From assembly GCA_019009955.1 (NCBI GenBank), contig CM032233.1, positions 94,924,501-94,988,500 on the forward strand: DNA of 64,000 bases, in the 5' to 3' direction. This DNA comes from Riptortus pedestris (Eukaryota; Arthropoda; Insecta; Hemiptera; Alydidae). The position numbers and the translations under genes are program-made. Below the pieces are notes generated by a model. That model made no database searches. It had not been told where the DNA came from and saw nothing but the letters and a program-made list of their open reading frames with translations. Below, in pieces: positions 1-11,256 of this stretch (position 1 is its first letter; each line of letters opens with the position of its first letter).

Positions 1-1074
1 TTTAGATATGTTCCTCCTGTAGAATAAAATTACATTTAATTTAAAGTCATCCTTTTTTCCCCATCCGAACTTTTTTTTTTAATTTATTTTTATTTTTGTA
101 TTTAATTTTTTTTTTAAATTTTTTTTTTCACAGGTGTCATAAGAAACGTTCATTAAACATAATCCAATAGAAATAAAAATTTTAAAAAAATTATAGAACC
201 AAAATAAAAGGTTTTTAAGGTTGTGGGCTCCAGGAGCCCCCCCCCTTGGTAATCCATGCGACCTGGGAGAGGTCGGTAATACTAGGGTTAAAATTATCTA
301 TAACTCAGTAATACTTATATTTTAAAACCAAGTAAAGCATTTGATATTTTAAGAACCGCTCCAAAAAAAAATCTCCAGGTCGTACCCAAACTTCATACAT
401 TCACCTTTATTATATATCAAAATAAATTTTAGGCGAATTAAATAATATTTAATTTTAAATATATATCTATTATTGCTATTTTTTTAATTGTGGCTGCTAA
501 ATTTTAAATAATTAATAATAACCTTTATAAAATTTATATGCAAATATAATTTAAAATGTCAGTACAGACTAACTACACTGCCTTTCATAAACTATCAGGT
601 TTTGGATTGACTATTGTTGACCAATTAACACATTGATAAAAGCTAATAACCAAAAGTTTTTTATATCCCAGCAAATATTTATTTTGATTTTAGAGAATAA
701 TTTTAATCTTATATTTGTACTTATGGTTTCTACCGAAAATATAAGTGTCTTATCGATGTGTTGGTGACAATTATTAATTAAAATATCACTGTATTAGCAG
801 ATTTCTCTTAACGTGTATAGATATATACTTGTTGTTTACCGTTCGTTTTGTAACTATTTTTTTTTCTTATCTTTACCAAAACAATCATTGTCCAAGAGGG
901 ATAGGGAAATAAATTCTTGCTTTACTTTTCTTTGATTTTCGATTCTGCTTAAAAACAAAGGGATATGAAAACATGCAAAAAAAATCCAATCTTTCTGAAT
1001 GTTCCCGTCATTGATTAAGTACCGAATGTATGAAAACTAATTACTGAAGTCCCATCCAACTAAAATAATATAAA
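1..1074. other. AT-rich intergenic/intronic sequence, nothing recognised
   Basis: Long T and A runs (about 69-130) and a C run at about 236-246. I see no open frame with protein-like composition, no tRNA-like structure and no copy of the repeat families found elsewhere in the window. Confidence 0.5.
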
Positions 1075-1594
1075 ATCCGTTAAGCAGGGGCTGCGTTAAC
1101 TAAGCAGATTTCCCACATGCGTCACGTATTTGCATTTATCTCAAACCGTAAAAGTTCAATGAGAACAATATTTAATATTCAGGACTCGAATGAAGTGCTT
1201 CATGATATAACAGTTTAGTGTTAATATGACATGAGCAGTAGTGGGGGTTTAAAAAAAATAAAAATATTTCGGTTAATAATCAAGATAGTGAAAAAACGTA
1301 TATAGCAAAATTTATAGAACATTATATTTGCAATAAGATTGGCTTTACACAATTTTTTTAATCAGACGCATAATTACAGAGATATTAAGAATTTTCGATA
1401 TTTCCCCTTCCCACTTGTCGGATTTCAATTATTAATGAAGTTGATCTTTAGATGTACATAAAACTTTTAATATCGAGTTTGTTAACGATCAAGAAACAAT
1501 TCCTGGGTAGAATCAATGGACATTTGAGGAAATGTTCCAAAAATCAAATCATGAGACCGACCTGAAAAGCTGCTTCCCTTAAGGGAAATCTGCT
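1075..1594 (-). mobile_element. Family H (Helentron-like) copy lacking its TA tract
   Basis: The plus strand begins with a diverged hairpin end (TCCGTTAAGCAGGGGCTGCG) and finishes with CCCTTAAGGGAAATCTGCT, so the element lies on the minus strand with both termini present. The region around the usual dinucleotide tract is deleted: the conserved block ending in GATCAAGAAACAATT runs straight into TCCTGGGTAGAATC. It is about 520 bp, against about 900 bp for the longest copies. Confidence 0.75.
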
Positions 1595-3078
1595 CAAAGA
1601 CAATCGTTGTTATAATTCGTTCACACATTTCGTTGAGTTACATTCGTTTCGGCATTTCGGACCACTTTAGATTAGCATGTGTGAGCTTTCGCTCTTTTTA
1701 TCCTAGGACAAACATGAGTTCACCGGAAATGCTTAAGCGTTTGATATACGTTCCTCTGAAAAACGCGTTACTCAGTCGTATATTTTGAACATCCATCTTT
1801 GAACAGACGGTTAGCCTAAGACCAGCCGTTTTGGCATGGTGTGTTATAGTCAGAATGAAAACGAGTTACCGTTAAACTAAACAAGACAATTGGTTAACAA
1901 ACCGCCTCTATTGCACTTTAAGTTACATTTGGACAACTCTGTTTCGACCGTTCGAATAGAGATTCGAACGGTCGAAACAGAGTTGTCCAAATCTCTTGTT
2001 AGTTGTTAAAACAAGTTGGTCAAATCTGAAGAGTCAGATAGGCGTTTGTGAGCTTTCGCTCTGTTGCCAAGAACTAAGTCAACTTTAAAGGAAAAGTTCA
2101 AGGATTTAAAACCATGTGCACAAAAAAATAAATCTTGTACAAACTAAACTTAAATTTTCTTTTGTATTCGCTTATTTTGGAAGTGAAACAGTGTTTAGCG
2201 TATAAGGAAAAAATAAGAAGGCTAAATATATGCGGTCTAAACCTAAATATAGATGAACCTTGACACAATACAGTAGAGCCTTGCCTTAAAATAACTTCCC
2301 TTTGTCTAAATATAATTGTACGTTCACGAAGTGTTGATGACCATTAAACGTTTCAATTTTTCTTAATGTAGTTATTACGGACAGAAAAAAATTATCTTCG
2401 CCGTCCTGAAAAAGTACTTCTTATTTTTCTGTTAATTTATTTATCGAAATATATTAATTTATTCTTTGAAAACAATTTATCATATTTACTATAGAAAAAT
2501 GGACTTTAAAAAGGCTTTAACCAGCACACAAAATTATTTTTGCAACTATATTATTGCTGAAATGAGCGCCTTATTTTACTTTTTTTTTCGTCTGGGCATT
2601 GTTCACTATGAAGGTCATTAGCCGCTTCCGACGAACGGCCCTGTTAACCAAGGAATTGTGTCCAGTAAATTTACGGGCCAAATTTTTCCCTGTGGGGGAG
2701 GGGGGTGGAGTAGTCAGTTCACTAGTGGCCAGTGGGCCTACTGGGGGGGGGTGACTATGAGTCAAGGTCGTTAGTAATCTCGACGGGCTGTGACTCGCTA
2801 GACTCCCACTCATTCACAAGCACCAACACACTAGCGCGCTCTCGTAGCGAACTCTTGAACTGAATGTGTCCCTTGGTGGGGGCCTGACCTGCACATCTTT
2901 AGCATACTGAGGGTAGCGGTAATGTATCCACACTTAACCCACACGGTCAACTCTGTCGGTATAAATTGAAAAGACCATGATGTTTTTCAAATATAGTCTT
3001 TAATGTTCAATGAAGCCGTTAATCATCAAAAATTACATTGATGAAATAAACATTTTCGAGTCCTTAACGTAAGTTTTC
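1595..3078. other. Low-copy sequence with a repeated 15-mer and a palindrome
   Basis: GTGAGCTTTCGCTCT occurs at 1681-1695 and 2048-2062, bracketing the long perfect palindrome listed separately, so the two may belong to one unrecognised element. Positions 2570-2900 are richer in GC, with G runs at 2694-2707 and 2741-2750. An 80-codon open frame there on the minus strand has low-complexity proline and serine content and no recognisable domain. Confidence 0.4.
1927..1992. repeat. Perfect palindrome, 31-bp arms, 4-nt loop
   Basis: The left arm 1927-1957 starts ATTTGGACAACTCTGTTTCG and the right arm 1962-1992 ends ACAGAGTTGTCCAAAT. The arms are exact reverse complements separated by AGAG. The symmetry stops sharply at both ends. 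It could be a hairpin RNA precursor, a recombination footprint or the tip of a fold-back element; the sequence does not decide. Confidence 0.9.
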
Positions 3079-3202
3079 GTAGATTTCCCTCAAGGGAAAT
3101 CAGCTATCGAGGTCGTAATCACGATGCGATTTTAGAAATTTTTCTTCAAATATCCATCGATCCTACCTAGGAGATGACGAAAATCAGGTTTTTCCAAAAT
3201 TG

Positions 3203-3285
<83 letters not shown>

Positions 3286-4015
3286 TTGCCAGTTACCGCT
3301 CTAGAGGTCGCAATTATTGTTTTATCGTCATTAAATTCGATATATAAAAGTTTCATGCAAAACTAAAGATGAAGTTCGTTAACGGCTGAAATTGGAGCAG
3401 GGGGAGGGGGAGGGTAAAGAGGAGGAGAACTTTGACAATTCGTAATATCTATATCTATGTACTATACGTCGGGTCAAAAAATTGTATAAAACTAATCTTA
3501 TAGGTAATTAAATGTACTATAAATATTGTTTTATACATTTATTCTCTTTCTTGAATATTAACCGAGGTATTTGCATTTTTCAGTTTTCAGCATTTAGTAA
3601 ACCCCAACTTCAATAATGTAATAAACCACATTATTCGACGCTTAAGAACCACATATTGTTTTCAAGATAGCTTTATTATACGAGATACATGCACATATGT
3701 TCGGGTGACCCCCGCCCCCTCCTTGTCTTTAGTTCTTGGACTACTAAAATTTGAGTGATTGAAATAAAAATTATTCTGATTCATTATAAATTACAGTACT
3801 AGATATAGTAAATAGTTTTCAATACAATTAATACGCCATATTCAGATATATTTGAGTAATTGTCCTTCTTTCCAGTGAAGAATATTTCCATCTGTTCAGC
3901 TGTGAAGGGTTGGCAGACCTGTTTGTTTACAATTCAAACGCTTTCCGATGGGGATTATTAAAACTGAAAGAAATATTTCTCATTTACAATGACGCCATCA
4001 GTTATGATTTTGAGG
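3079..4015 (+). mobile_element. Family H copy, 3' truncated, with TA/TG core
   Basis: Begins with AGATTTCCCTCAAGGGAAATC, followed by the conserved 5' block and the (TA)n-(TG)n tract at about 3203-3280. The G-run block (3399-3414), the CGTCGG block and the long variant 3' region through TGGCAGACCTGTTTGTTTAC then follow. The terminal GGGAAATCTGCT stem-loop end is missing. The 74-residue open frame across the tract is an HTHT/YIYI read-through, not a gene. Confidence 0.75.
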
Positions 4016-5000
4016 TCGTTAATGGAATTTTTTTTTTTTTTCTGCTCTAACTATACTTGAAATTTAACTGTTTCATAGCACACTAATGATCGTATTAGTT
4101 ATTCGCTGAAATGGATTTAAACTTGAATTAACCTGCTAATGAACATGCCAAGGTAGGATCGATGTACATTAAAGACATTTTTCAAAAATCGGCTCTCGAG
4201 CACAACGTAATAGCTGAATTCCTCCAAGGGACATCGGCAAACAATTTGACACACTGGCTTTATAAATATCTTATTCATTCCTTAATAAAAGGATAAGAGA
4301 AGCATAAATCTGTAAATTATAAGAGATTGATTGGACGGCTGAGGGGTTGAAGGGTAAAAAGGCCTGCCTTTGGACAGGTGACCCGCCAGTCAAAGCCTAC
4401 CCCCTCCCACCCCTTCCTTCCTTCCCTGCCTTTTTCAATCCTTTCAACAGGTATAAGGGTTATCGTCCCCTTTGCCCTCCTTTTACTCAGCTCTCTTTCC
4501 TCTGAATACTTATAACTCTGGCCCTTCCCCATCAGAGCCTCTACCCCAGATCTGCCACCTTACAACATCCACCCACAGTTCTTCCAACCCCCGCCCCCAA
4601 GGGGTTGGGCAAGGGCCACAATCATGGTTAGCAGCCCTTCTCATTTCATACCCCAATAAGGAGGTCATCGGCCTCCACTTTTACATAATTTGTCCTAGTG
4701 GAAACTCCATGTTATATGTATATATATAAAACAAATATAATATATTTAACATTCAACACACATTAATTATACTCTTCCAACAACAATTTGACATCAAATT
4801 CTCTATGGATTCGAGGACGTCGCTGATGTAAGCTTCTAAATCTTCCAAAATTATACAATGTTACTAAAAAATACCGAAGCAACAAATAAATAACAACATT
4901 TAAAGACTTTTATACCCGATATTGCTGAATATTTGATCATCAAAGAAACACCTACTGACTTTTACACAACACAATTATAACAGGACACGGCTCAAAGAAA
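4016..5000. other. Family H end fragment plus unrecognised sequence
   Basis: Positions 4150-4235 are a diverged minus-strand family H 5' end (GGTAGGATCGATGTACATTA and following). Positions 4320-4730 are pyrimidine-rich and comparatively GC-rich, with short open frames on both strands, none with a recognisable motif. The remainder is AT-rich with nothing identified. Confidence 0.4.
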
Positions 5001-5004
5001 CTGT

Positions 5005-5360
5005 ACTAATAACGTAATATAATGTGGTTTATTATATAACAGATATTTATGTAACATGAGTAGAAGTGGGGGTTTGCAGAAGGCTGAAAACTGAAAAACG
5101 CAAATATCTCCCTTAATATTCAAGACAGAGAATTAATGCATATAATAATAATTGTAGTATATTTATTGTTCAATAAGATTGGTTTTATACAATTATTCGA
5201 TCCGACGTATAGTAACGAAGATATTTTGAATATTCAAAATTCCCTCCCTCTAAACCTCCCCCACCCGGACCCCGAACTTGATTTTTCTTTTTGCATAAAA
5301 CGACTAAATATTGACTTTGGTAACGGTCAAACAATAATTGCGACCACTATAGCTGTAACA

Positions 5361-5402
<42 letters not shown>

Positions 5403-5525
5403 ATATATAAACATATACAATTTTAAATGGACCTCATTTTTGTCATCTCCTAGGTAGCATCGATGGACAAATCGCCTCATGAGTACGACCTCAATAGCTG
5501 ATGACCCTTAAGGGAAATCTGCTAA
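5005..5525 (-). mobile_element. Family H copy missing the hairpin end
   Basis: The 5' end in element orientation is intact (AGGGAAATCTGCTA at 5512-5525 on the plus strand), with the (TA)n tract at about 5363-5399 and the G-run block at about 5258-5272. The left boundary falls inside the region that normally precedes the hairpin end. The 96-residue plus-strand open frame is repeat read-through. Confidence 0.7.
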
Positions 5526-5544
5526 AATGCAAAAATTTCAGTAT

Positions 5545-5727
5545 GAATACATTCATGATAGAGAAAATACTTATTATACTTATTATTTAACAATGTTGAC
5601 AGAAAATTAAATTTGTAATAAGGTAGACTCTATACAATTTTTCGATCCGAAGTATAGTAACAGAAATATTTCGAATTTTGAAAATTTCTGCCCTGTAAAC
5701 CTCGAACAACGCCGGGTACCGGGTTAG

Positions 5728-5780
<53 letters not shown>

Positions 5781-5830
5781 TTTCACGTAATAAGACATAA
5801 AAATATACAGAATTATGGTCATCACCTAGA
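5545..5830 (-). mobile_element. Family H internal fragment
   Basis: A diverged CGATCCGAAGTATAGTAAC block is followed by a (TA)n tract at 5729-5777 and a degraded GGTCATCACCTAGACTG segment. Both termini are missing. It follows the preceding minus-strand copy almost directly in the same orientation. Confidence 0.55.
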
Positions 5831-6169
5831 CTGTGGAAAATAGTTCTTTTTAAAAAAATAATTCCTAATGGAACAGGTTTTTATTATATTTTTTTATGTC
5901 GTTACTGATTTGAGTTCTTTAGTGCTTCATAAATGTTAGAAATTACTTTGCTATCTGAGTTACGAATAAATCTGTCCTGTAAGTGATAAAAATTATGATT
6001 CGTTTCTTGATGGAATGTTCTTACGACCTCAAGCTGTGAGAAAAAAAGTCATTTCAAGTATTTCAAAGCACCTAGATAGAGCCAACGTTCCTTAATTCAT
6101 TTGAGAGTCGAATGTTTCTTATTGCTTAAAGTTATGTTCGATGTTATTTATTTTTATTTCTCTTAAAAC

Positions 6170-6222
6170 TTTGTCCATTGATCCAACCTAGGAGATGACG
6201 AAAATGAGGTGTGTTCCAAACT

Positions 6223-6265
<43 letters not shown>

Positions 6266-6283
6266 CGTGCGCGAGAGCGTGCT

Positions 6284-6348
<65 letters not shown>

Positions 6349-6612
6349 TTGTTTTATTGTTACCAAACTCGATATTTAATCGTTTAATGTAAAAAGAAAG
6401 ATCAAGTTCGTTAATGGCTGAAATCGGACAAGTGGGAGGGGAGTGATAGAGGGGAGGATTTCGATAATTCAAAATATCTCTGTTGCTATACGTCGGATCG
6501 AAAAATTGTATAGAAGCAGTCATATTGCAAACTAAATGTTCTATAAATATTGTTTTATACATTTATTCTCTATCTTGAATATCAACCGAGATATTTCCAT
6601 TTTTCAGATAAT
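6170..6612 (+). mobile_element. Family H fragment with compound TG/TA tract
   Basis: Starts in the GGAGATGACGAAAATGAGG block, has (TG)n interrupted by GGGCGTGCGCGAGAGCG and then (TA)n at 6225-6345, and continues through the CGTCGGATCGAAAAATTG block to the TTTTTCAG region. Both element ends are missing. The two overlapping open frames here are dinucleotide read-through. Confidence 0.65.
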
Positions 6613-6764
6613 TTAGTAGCAAGTAAATAAATGTCTTAGTCTTGAGTAACAATAAAAAGATAATAATTTTCTGATCAAGTCCTCTGTGTGATTCAATATT
6701 CATCAAAATCTTGGATACCATTCGTCATTATTAACTACCATAACTGAGTTGTCCATTTTTGAAG

Positions 6765-7022
6765 TGCTAGATGGTTTAGGAAGTGGATCGCAGGTAAGAA
6801 TAAACAATAGCCGCATTTCTTCACAATTACTTATTTTGAGCGCTAGAGTGTTCCATCATCAGTGATCGCAGTTCACAAGGAATCCATGATTCCAATAACT
6901 TGTCTCTGAAGAGGGTACTGTTCATGGAGGGGGTCCTCTGAAAGCGCTCAGAATAAATATTTGTGAAGGAACGAGGCATTCGTTTATTCTTACCTGTGAT
7001 TACTTCTAAATAGTGCAACTGG
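6765..7022. repeat. Imperfect fold-back (MITE-like) segment
   Basis: GCAGGTAAGAATAAAC near 6790 is mirrored by GTTTATTCTTACCTGTGAT near 6972. The match extends imperfectly outward (AGTGCTAGATGG against the complement of TTAGAAGT...GTGCAAC). The stem would enclose about 160 bp containing a GCGCT pair. No target duplication was identified. The 63-codon minus-strand frame inside has no recognisable motif. Confidence 0.4.
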
Positions 7023-7312
7023 TGAAGTATATATTAACATTTTTAAATATTTAAGAAATAGACTCAAATTCCGCGATCTTATCTTATCTTATATGAGTTA
7101 ACATTGTCTATTTTCTCTTCTTCTCTTAATTGCTTTTAGTACTGTTATGCCTATGTATTCGTAAGAACAGGAAGCAAGATAACGATAAGTTTAATAAAGC
7201 TATTATGTTGAAAATAGTCTTAATATTGGGTATGAACAATAAAATATATGACATTTATCAGATTTTTCTAAATATTTTAATATAGTTTCTAGTCGATTAT
7301 ACTTATTTCTAG

Positions 7313-7318
<6 letters not shown>

Positions 7319-7364
<46 letters not shown>
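7319..7364. repeat. (TA)n microsatellite
   Basis: An uninterrupted TA run that abuts the outer end of a fold-back element arm, as the TA run does at 49475-49548. Confidence 0.95.
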
Positions 7365-7366
<2 letters not shown>

Positions 7367-8150
7367 TGTTATTCTTTTTGGAGTTTTGGACAATGTTGGT
7401 GAAAAGATTTTAGTTTATGCCAATATTTCGAGAATCTTTATTTTCTCTTCTTCAGGGCTGTAAAATTACAGCCTACAAATATAACTACAATTGTCGCAAC
7501 AAACAACATTAATAACTGTAACATAATAGAATAATAATTGTAACATAAAAATAACAACAACATAGTATCATTAATATAGCATGAAGATAGATTTAACAAT
7601 AATAGTGGTAGCATATAGCAATAATAATTATAACAGAGCAGAATAATATAACATAATAGCTATAACACAACATAAAGATGGCTTCGATAAAATATATAGT
7701 AACTATAGTACAACATAAGAATAGCTTTAATGAAATATAACAATAATTGTAATAACACACAAAAATAGCTGTTGTAACATAATAAATATAACAATAAAAA
7801 TAGCAACTTAGGTACAACATAAGAATAGTTTTAATATTACATAACAATAATTGTAATTTAATATAACATAACAATAATTATAAGAGTACATAACAATAAC
7901 TGTTGTAACATAATATAAGTGGCAATAACATAATAGTCTTAACACAACATGAAGATAGCTTTAACAAAATATAGCAATAATTGTAATAACACATAAAAAA
8001 AATAATAATAATAATAATTACAATAATTATAATAATTATATTATAGTATATATAATATACAATAATTATAATATATTTATTGTTATAATATAATAACAAT
8101 AATTATAATATAGTTCAACAAACAAAGACAATATACTATAGATATACAAA

Positions 8151-8810
8151 AAGTCCGTCACGCAGGGGCTGCGTAAACTAAGCAGATTTCCCATGTGACG
8201 TTTTTCAATAGAGAAATCTGCATACTTGTAACACAATACCACCGTGATTAAATACAAACGGTAATGAGAAATCTTTCAGTTAATTAAAATAAATTCCCAA
8301 CTGAAACGGCTTCTGAATTGTAAGAATAATTTATATTTTAATAACTCAAATTTTAGTAGTCCAAGAACTAAAGAAGGGGGGGGGGCGCGGATGAACAGAA
8401 CGTATTTGCATAAATCTCACAAAGTAAGGAAGGTAAGGTAAGGTTAGAAACGACAGGTAAGGTTAGAAGAAGCTTCCACCTGAGCCGAGTACTGGTGGAA
8501 ATGGCCAAACTATACCCGACTACAGAATTCATAAAAATGCAAATTTCTCGATTAATATTCAAGATAGAGAATAAATGTATATAACAATATTTATAGTAAA
8601 TTTGATTTGCAATAAGATTGATTCTGTACAATTTTTTATAGTAACGGAGATATTTCGAATTTTCAAAAATCCTCCCCTCTAACCCCCCCCCCCCTCCCAC
8701 TGGTCCGATTTCAGCCGTTAACGAACTTGCTCTTTTTCTTTACATAAAACGACTAAATATCGAGTTTGGTACCGATCAAACAAAAATTGCGACCGCTAGA
8801 GTGTTAACAG

Positions 8811-8876
<66 letters not shown>

Positions 8877-8990
8877 TTTTGAACGGACTTCATTTTCGTC
8901 ATCTACTAGGTAGGATCGATGGACATTTGAAGAAAAATTTCGAAAATTCCGTCATGAGTACAACCTCAATAACTGATTTCCCTTAAGGGC
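8151..8990 (-). mobile_element. Family H copy inserted in the fold-back arm
   Basis: On the plus strand it begins AAGTCCGTCACGCAGGGGCT and ends in CCCTTAAGGGCC, with the outermost ATIR bases lost. The (TA)n tract is at about 8815-8872 and the G-run block is the C run near 8680. It contains the GGTTAGAAACGAC-type variant segment near 8440. The related element at 49141-49165 lacks this insertion, which brackets the junctions. Confidence 0.85.
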
Positions 8991-9309
8991 CTTAAGGCTG
9001 TGACCCTGTTGTGTAAACAAAACAAGGGAGGTTACTATAACCCTAGTCCTAAGTGCAATAATCATGTGTAATAGTTTTTAGGTATCTTTAGTTTTGGTAA
9101 GTAATAATAGAAAACATTTTACAATAATGTGTAATAACAATGTGCAATATTATAAAGTAGTACCTGTAATTTTACAGCCCTGAAGAAGAGAAAATAAAGA
9201 TTCTCGAAATATCGGCATAAACTAAGATTTTTTCACCAACATTGACCAAAACTCCAAGAAGGATAACAACACCATATCTAAATATAACCTGGTCGAAAAC
9301 ATCAACACA

Positions 9310-9312
<3 letters not shown>

Positions 9313-9375
<63 letters not shown>
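9313..9375. repeat. (CA)n microsatellite at the fold-back centre
   Basis: About 31 uninterrupted CA units lie at the symmetry centre between the two mirrored terminal modules, followed by a short TATATATA. HTHT and CVCV open frames on both strands come from this tract. Confidence 0.95.
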
Positions 9376-9383
<8 letters not shown>

Positions 9384-10223
9384 GTGTTGATATTGTTTTT
9401 GGAGTTTTTGTCAATGTTGGTGAAAAACATTTTAGTTTATACCAATATTTCCAAAATATTATTTTTCTCTTTTTCAGGGCTGTAAAGATACAAGTACTAC
9501 TTAATATATATTGCACATTGTTATTAAACTAGAGTGTAACAGATGGTGTTTGTTATTTCTACTTAGCAAGACTAGAGATACTTAAAAACTATTATACATT
9601 GCGTATTGCACTTCTGATTACATTTGAAACAATGATTGTAACTTTCCTTGGTCTGTTTACACTAAACTACCTACTAAACAAATACAGGGTAACAGCATTA
9701 TGTCTTTTTATACCTATTATGTATATCTATAGTTTATTGTCTTTTGTTTGTTGAACTATACTATAATTATTATACTATAGCTATTATGTTATGTAAAAAT
9801 TTTTGTTATGTGTTATTACAATAATCGTTATATTTTTTTTTTTTTATAAAACCTATTTTCATGTCGTATGAAAGCTATTATGTTATTGTTATTTTATTAT
9901 GTTACAACTATTATTGTTATGTGTTATTTCAATTATTGTTATATTTTATTAAAGCAACGTTCATCTATTTTTAAAGCTATTATGTTATTATTATTCTATT
10001 ATGTTATTACTATTATTGTTTACTATTGCAATTGTTATCTGTTAGTGTATTAAAGCTACTATTATATTATGACTTATAATTAACTATAATAGTTATTTAT
10101 TATACAAGTGACGAAAGTAAATCATTTTACAACTCGAGTGAAACGTTTACCCACACGAGCGAAGCGAGTGTGGTAATTTCACGAGAGTTCTTAAATTCTA
10201 CTTTCATCACGAGTGTAATATTA

Positions 10224-10719
10224 ATTTTTTTCTGTAATCGCGTAATACATGATTAGATCTAACCAGAATATGAACAAAATTAGGATGTTGTGAAGATTAT
10301 GTTATGTTGTTGGTAGGTTATAAGCTTCGTTGTGAAAGGTTATAAGTATAGTTATAAAACAACTAGTGATGATTGTGAAGTAGTGCAGTTATAAACAAGT
10401 GCAGGTTATAAACAAGGAAGGTAATTATTATTATATTTAAATTTTAAAATATATTGATTATTTCCACCAATAATTCATTCACATTTCAATTTATTTTGTT
10501 AAAATAAATTCTTACAATGTTAAGAAACATTTAAAAGCATTTAATTTCCAACTTCAAATTATTTTTTAATTTATACTTATTACTAATTAAGAAAGCAATT
10601 CACTTTCTTCACTTGTGAAGAAAGTGAATACTTTCTTCACTCTATTGCAAAATGTTTCACTTTCTTCACTCATTTCAGTTTAGTAATTTTACCATTAATC
10701 AACGATTACAGAAAAAAAT
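10224..10719. mobile_element. Candidate MITE with 17-bp terminal inverted repeats
   Basis: ATTTTTTTCTGTAATCG at 10224-10240 is the exact inverse of CGATTACAGAAAAAAAT at 10703-10719. The interior is non-coding and AT-rich, with repeated CACTTTCTTCACT units at 10600-10670. Just outside the left end is GAGCGAAGCGAGTGTGG (10158-10174), which may belong to a larger element. Target duplication is not obvious. Confidence 0.4.
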
Positions 10720-10964
10720 CATTACATGAATATTACATATATTGAGTAGTTATGAGGGTGGCAGAGTATTATGTATGATAATATATTTATGAGTATGGTT
10801 TGAGCTGTGAATATTGTATAGTATTGAGGTGTGTTTATGGTATTACTTAACATTATATGGTGCTGAGTTTGTCAATGTCTGTCTTTTTGTTACATTTATT
10901 TTTGTGTAGAACTATAGCATCTTTTTGTACATTCTTTTTTTTTTTTTTTGTTGGCCTTTATGTC

Positions 10965-11125
10965 TAATATTTTTACAGCCCTGAAGAAGAGAAAATAAAT
11001 ATTCTCGAAATATTGGCATAGACTAAATTTTTGTTCTCCAACATTGACCAAAACTCCAAGAAGCAATTTCATAACCATACATAAATATGACCTGGTTGAA
11101 AACATCCATAGAATTATATATATAA
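10965..11125 (-). mobile_element. Solo terminal module of the fold-back family
   Basis: Contains ACAGCCCTGAAGAAGAGAAA, the CGAAATATTGGCATA segment, GACCAAAACTCCAAGAAG and the ACCTGGTTGAAAACATCCA end, followed by a short TA run. No associated array is present. The 69-codon open frame is antisense to this repeat and is not regarded as a gene. Confidence 0.65.
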
Positions 11126-11256
11126 TGTATTAAGAAGCTACTAAGATAGAATAACTAACCTCATTATATAAGGCCTACTCCTAGCTATAAGGAGTATTCT
11201 TGTAGGCAATAAATAAAGAATATTATATAATGAATTGCGATGTTCGAACTGTTTAA

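Larger units (their letters stand above)
7365..10090. mobile_element. Fold-back element with ATAACA-type arrays, split by a family H copy
   Basis: The terminal module has the signature ACAGCCCTGAAGAAGAGAAA next to GACCAAAACTCCAAGAA. It appears in plus sense at 7365-7480, in reverse at 9168-9312 and again forward at 9381-9490, so the last two mirror each other across a (CA)n tract. Outside them lie AT-rich degenerate arrays of ATAACAATAATTGTAATAACA type (7490-8145) and their inverse (9760-10090). AGTTCAACAAACAAA at about 8112 is mirrored by TTTGTTTGTTGAACTATA near 9748. The left arm is interrupted at 8151-8990. The CCTGAAGAAG...GAAATAT motif resembles 3' regions of Penelope-like and other retroelements; that link is inference. 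Confidence 0.6.

Noticed and set aside
3132..9532. Open frames with [12 protein letters not shown] or CVCVCV stretches (also near 28370, 31474, 38230, 42219, 48372 and 49463)
   Set aside because: They are translations of TA, TG or CA dinucleotide tracts plus flanking family H sequence, recur in both strands and show no coding constraint.
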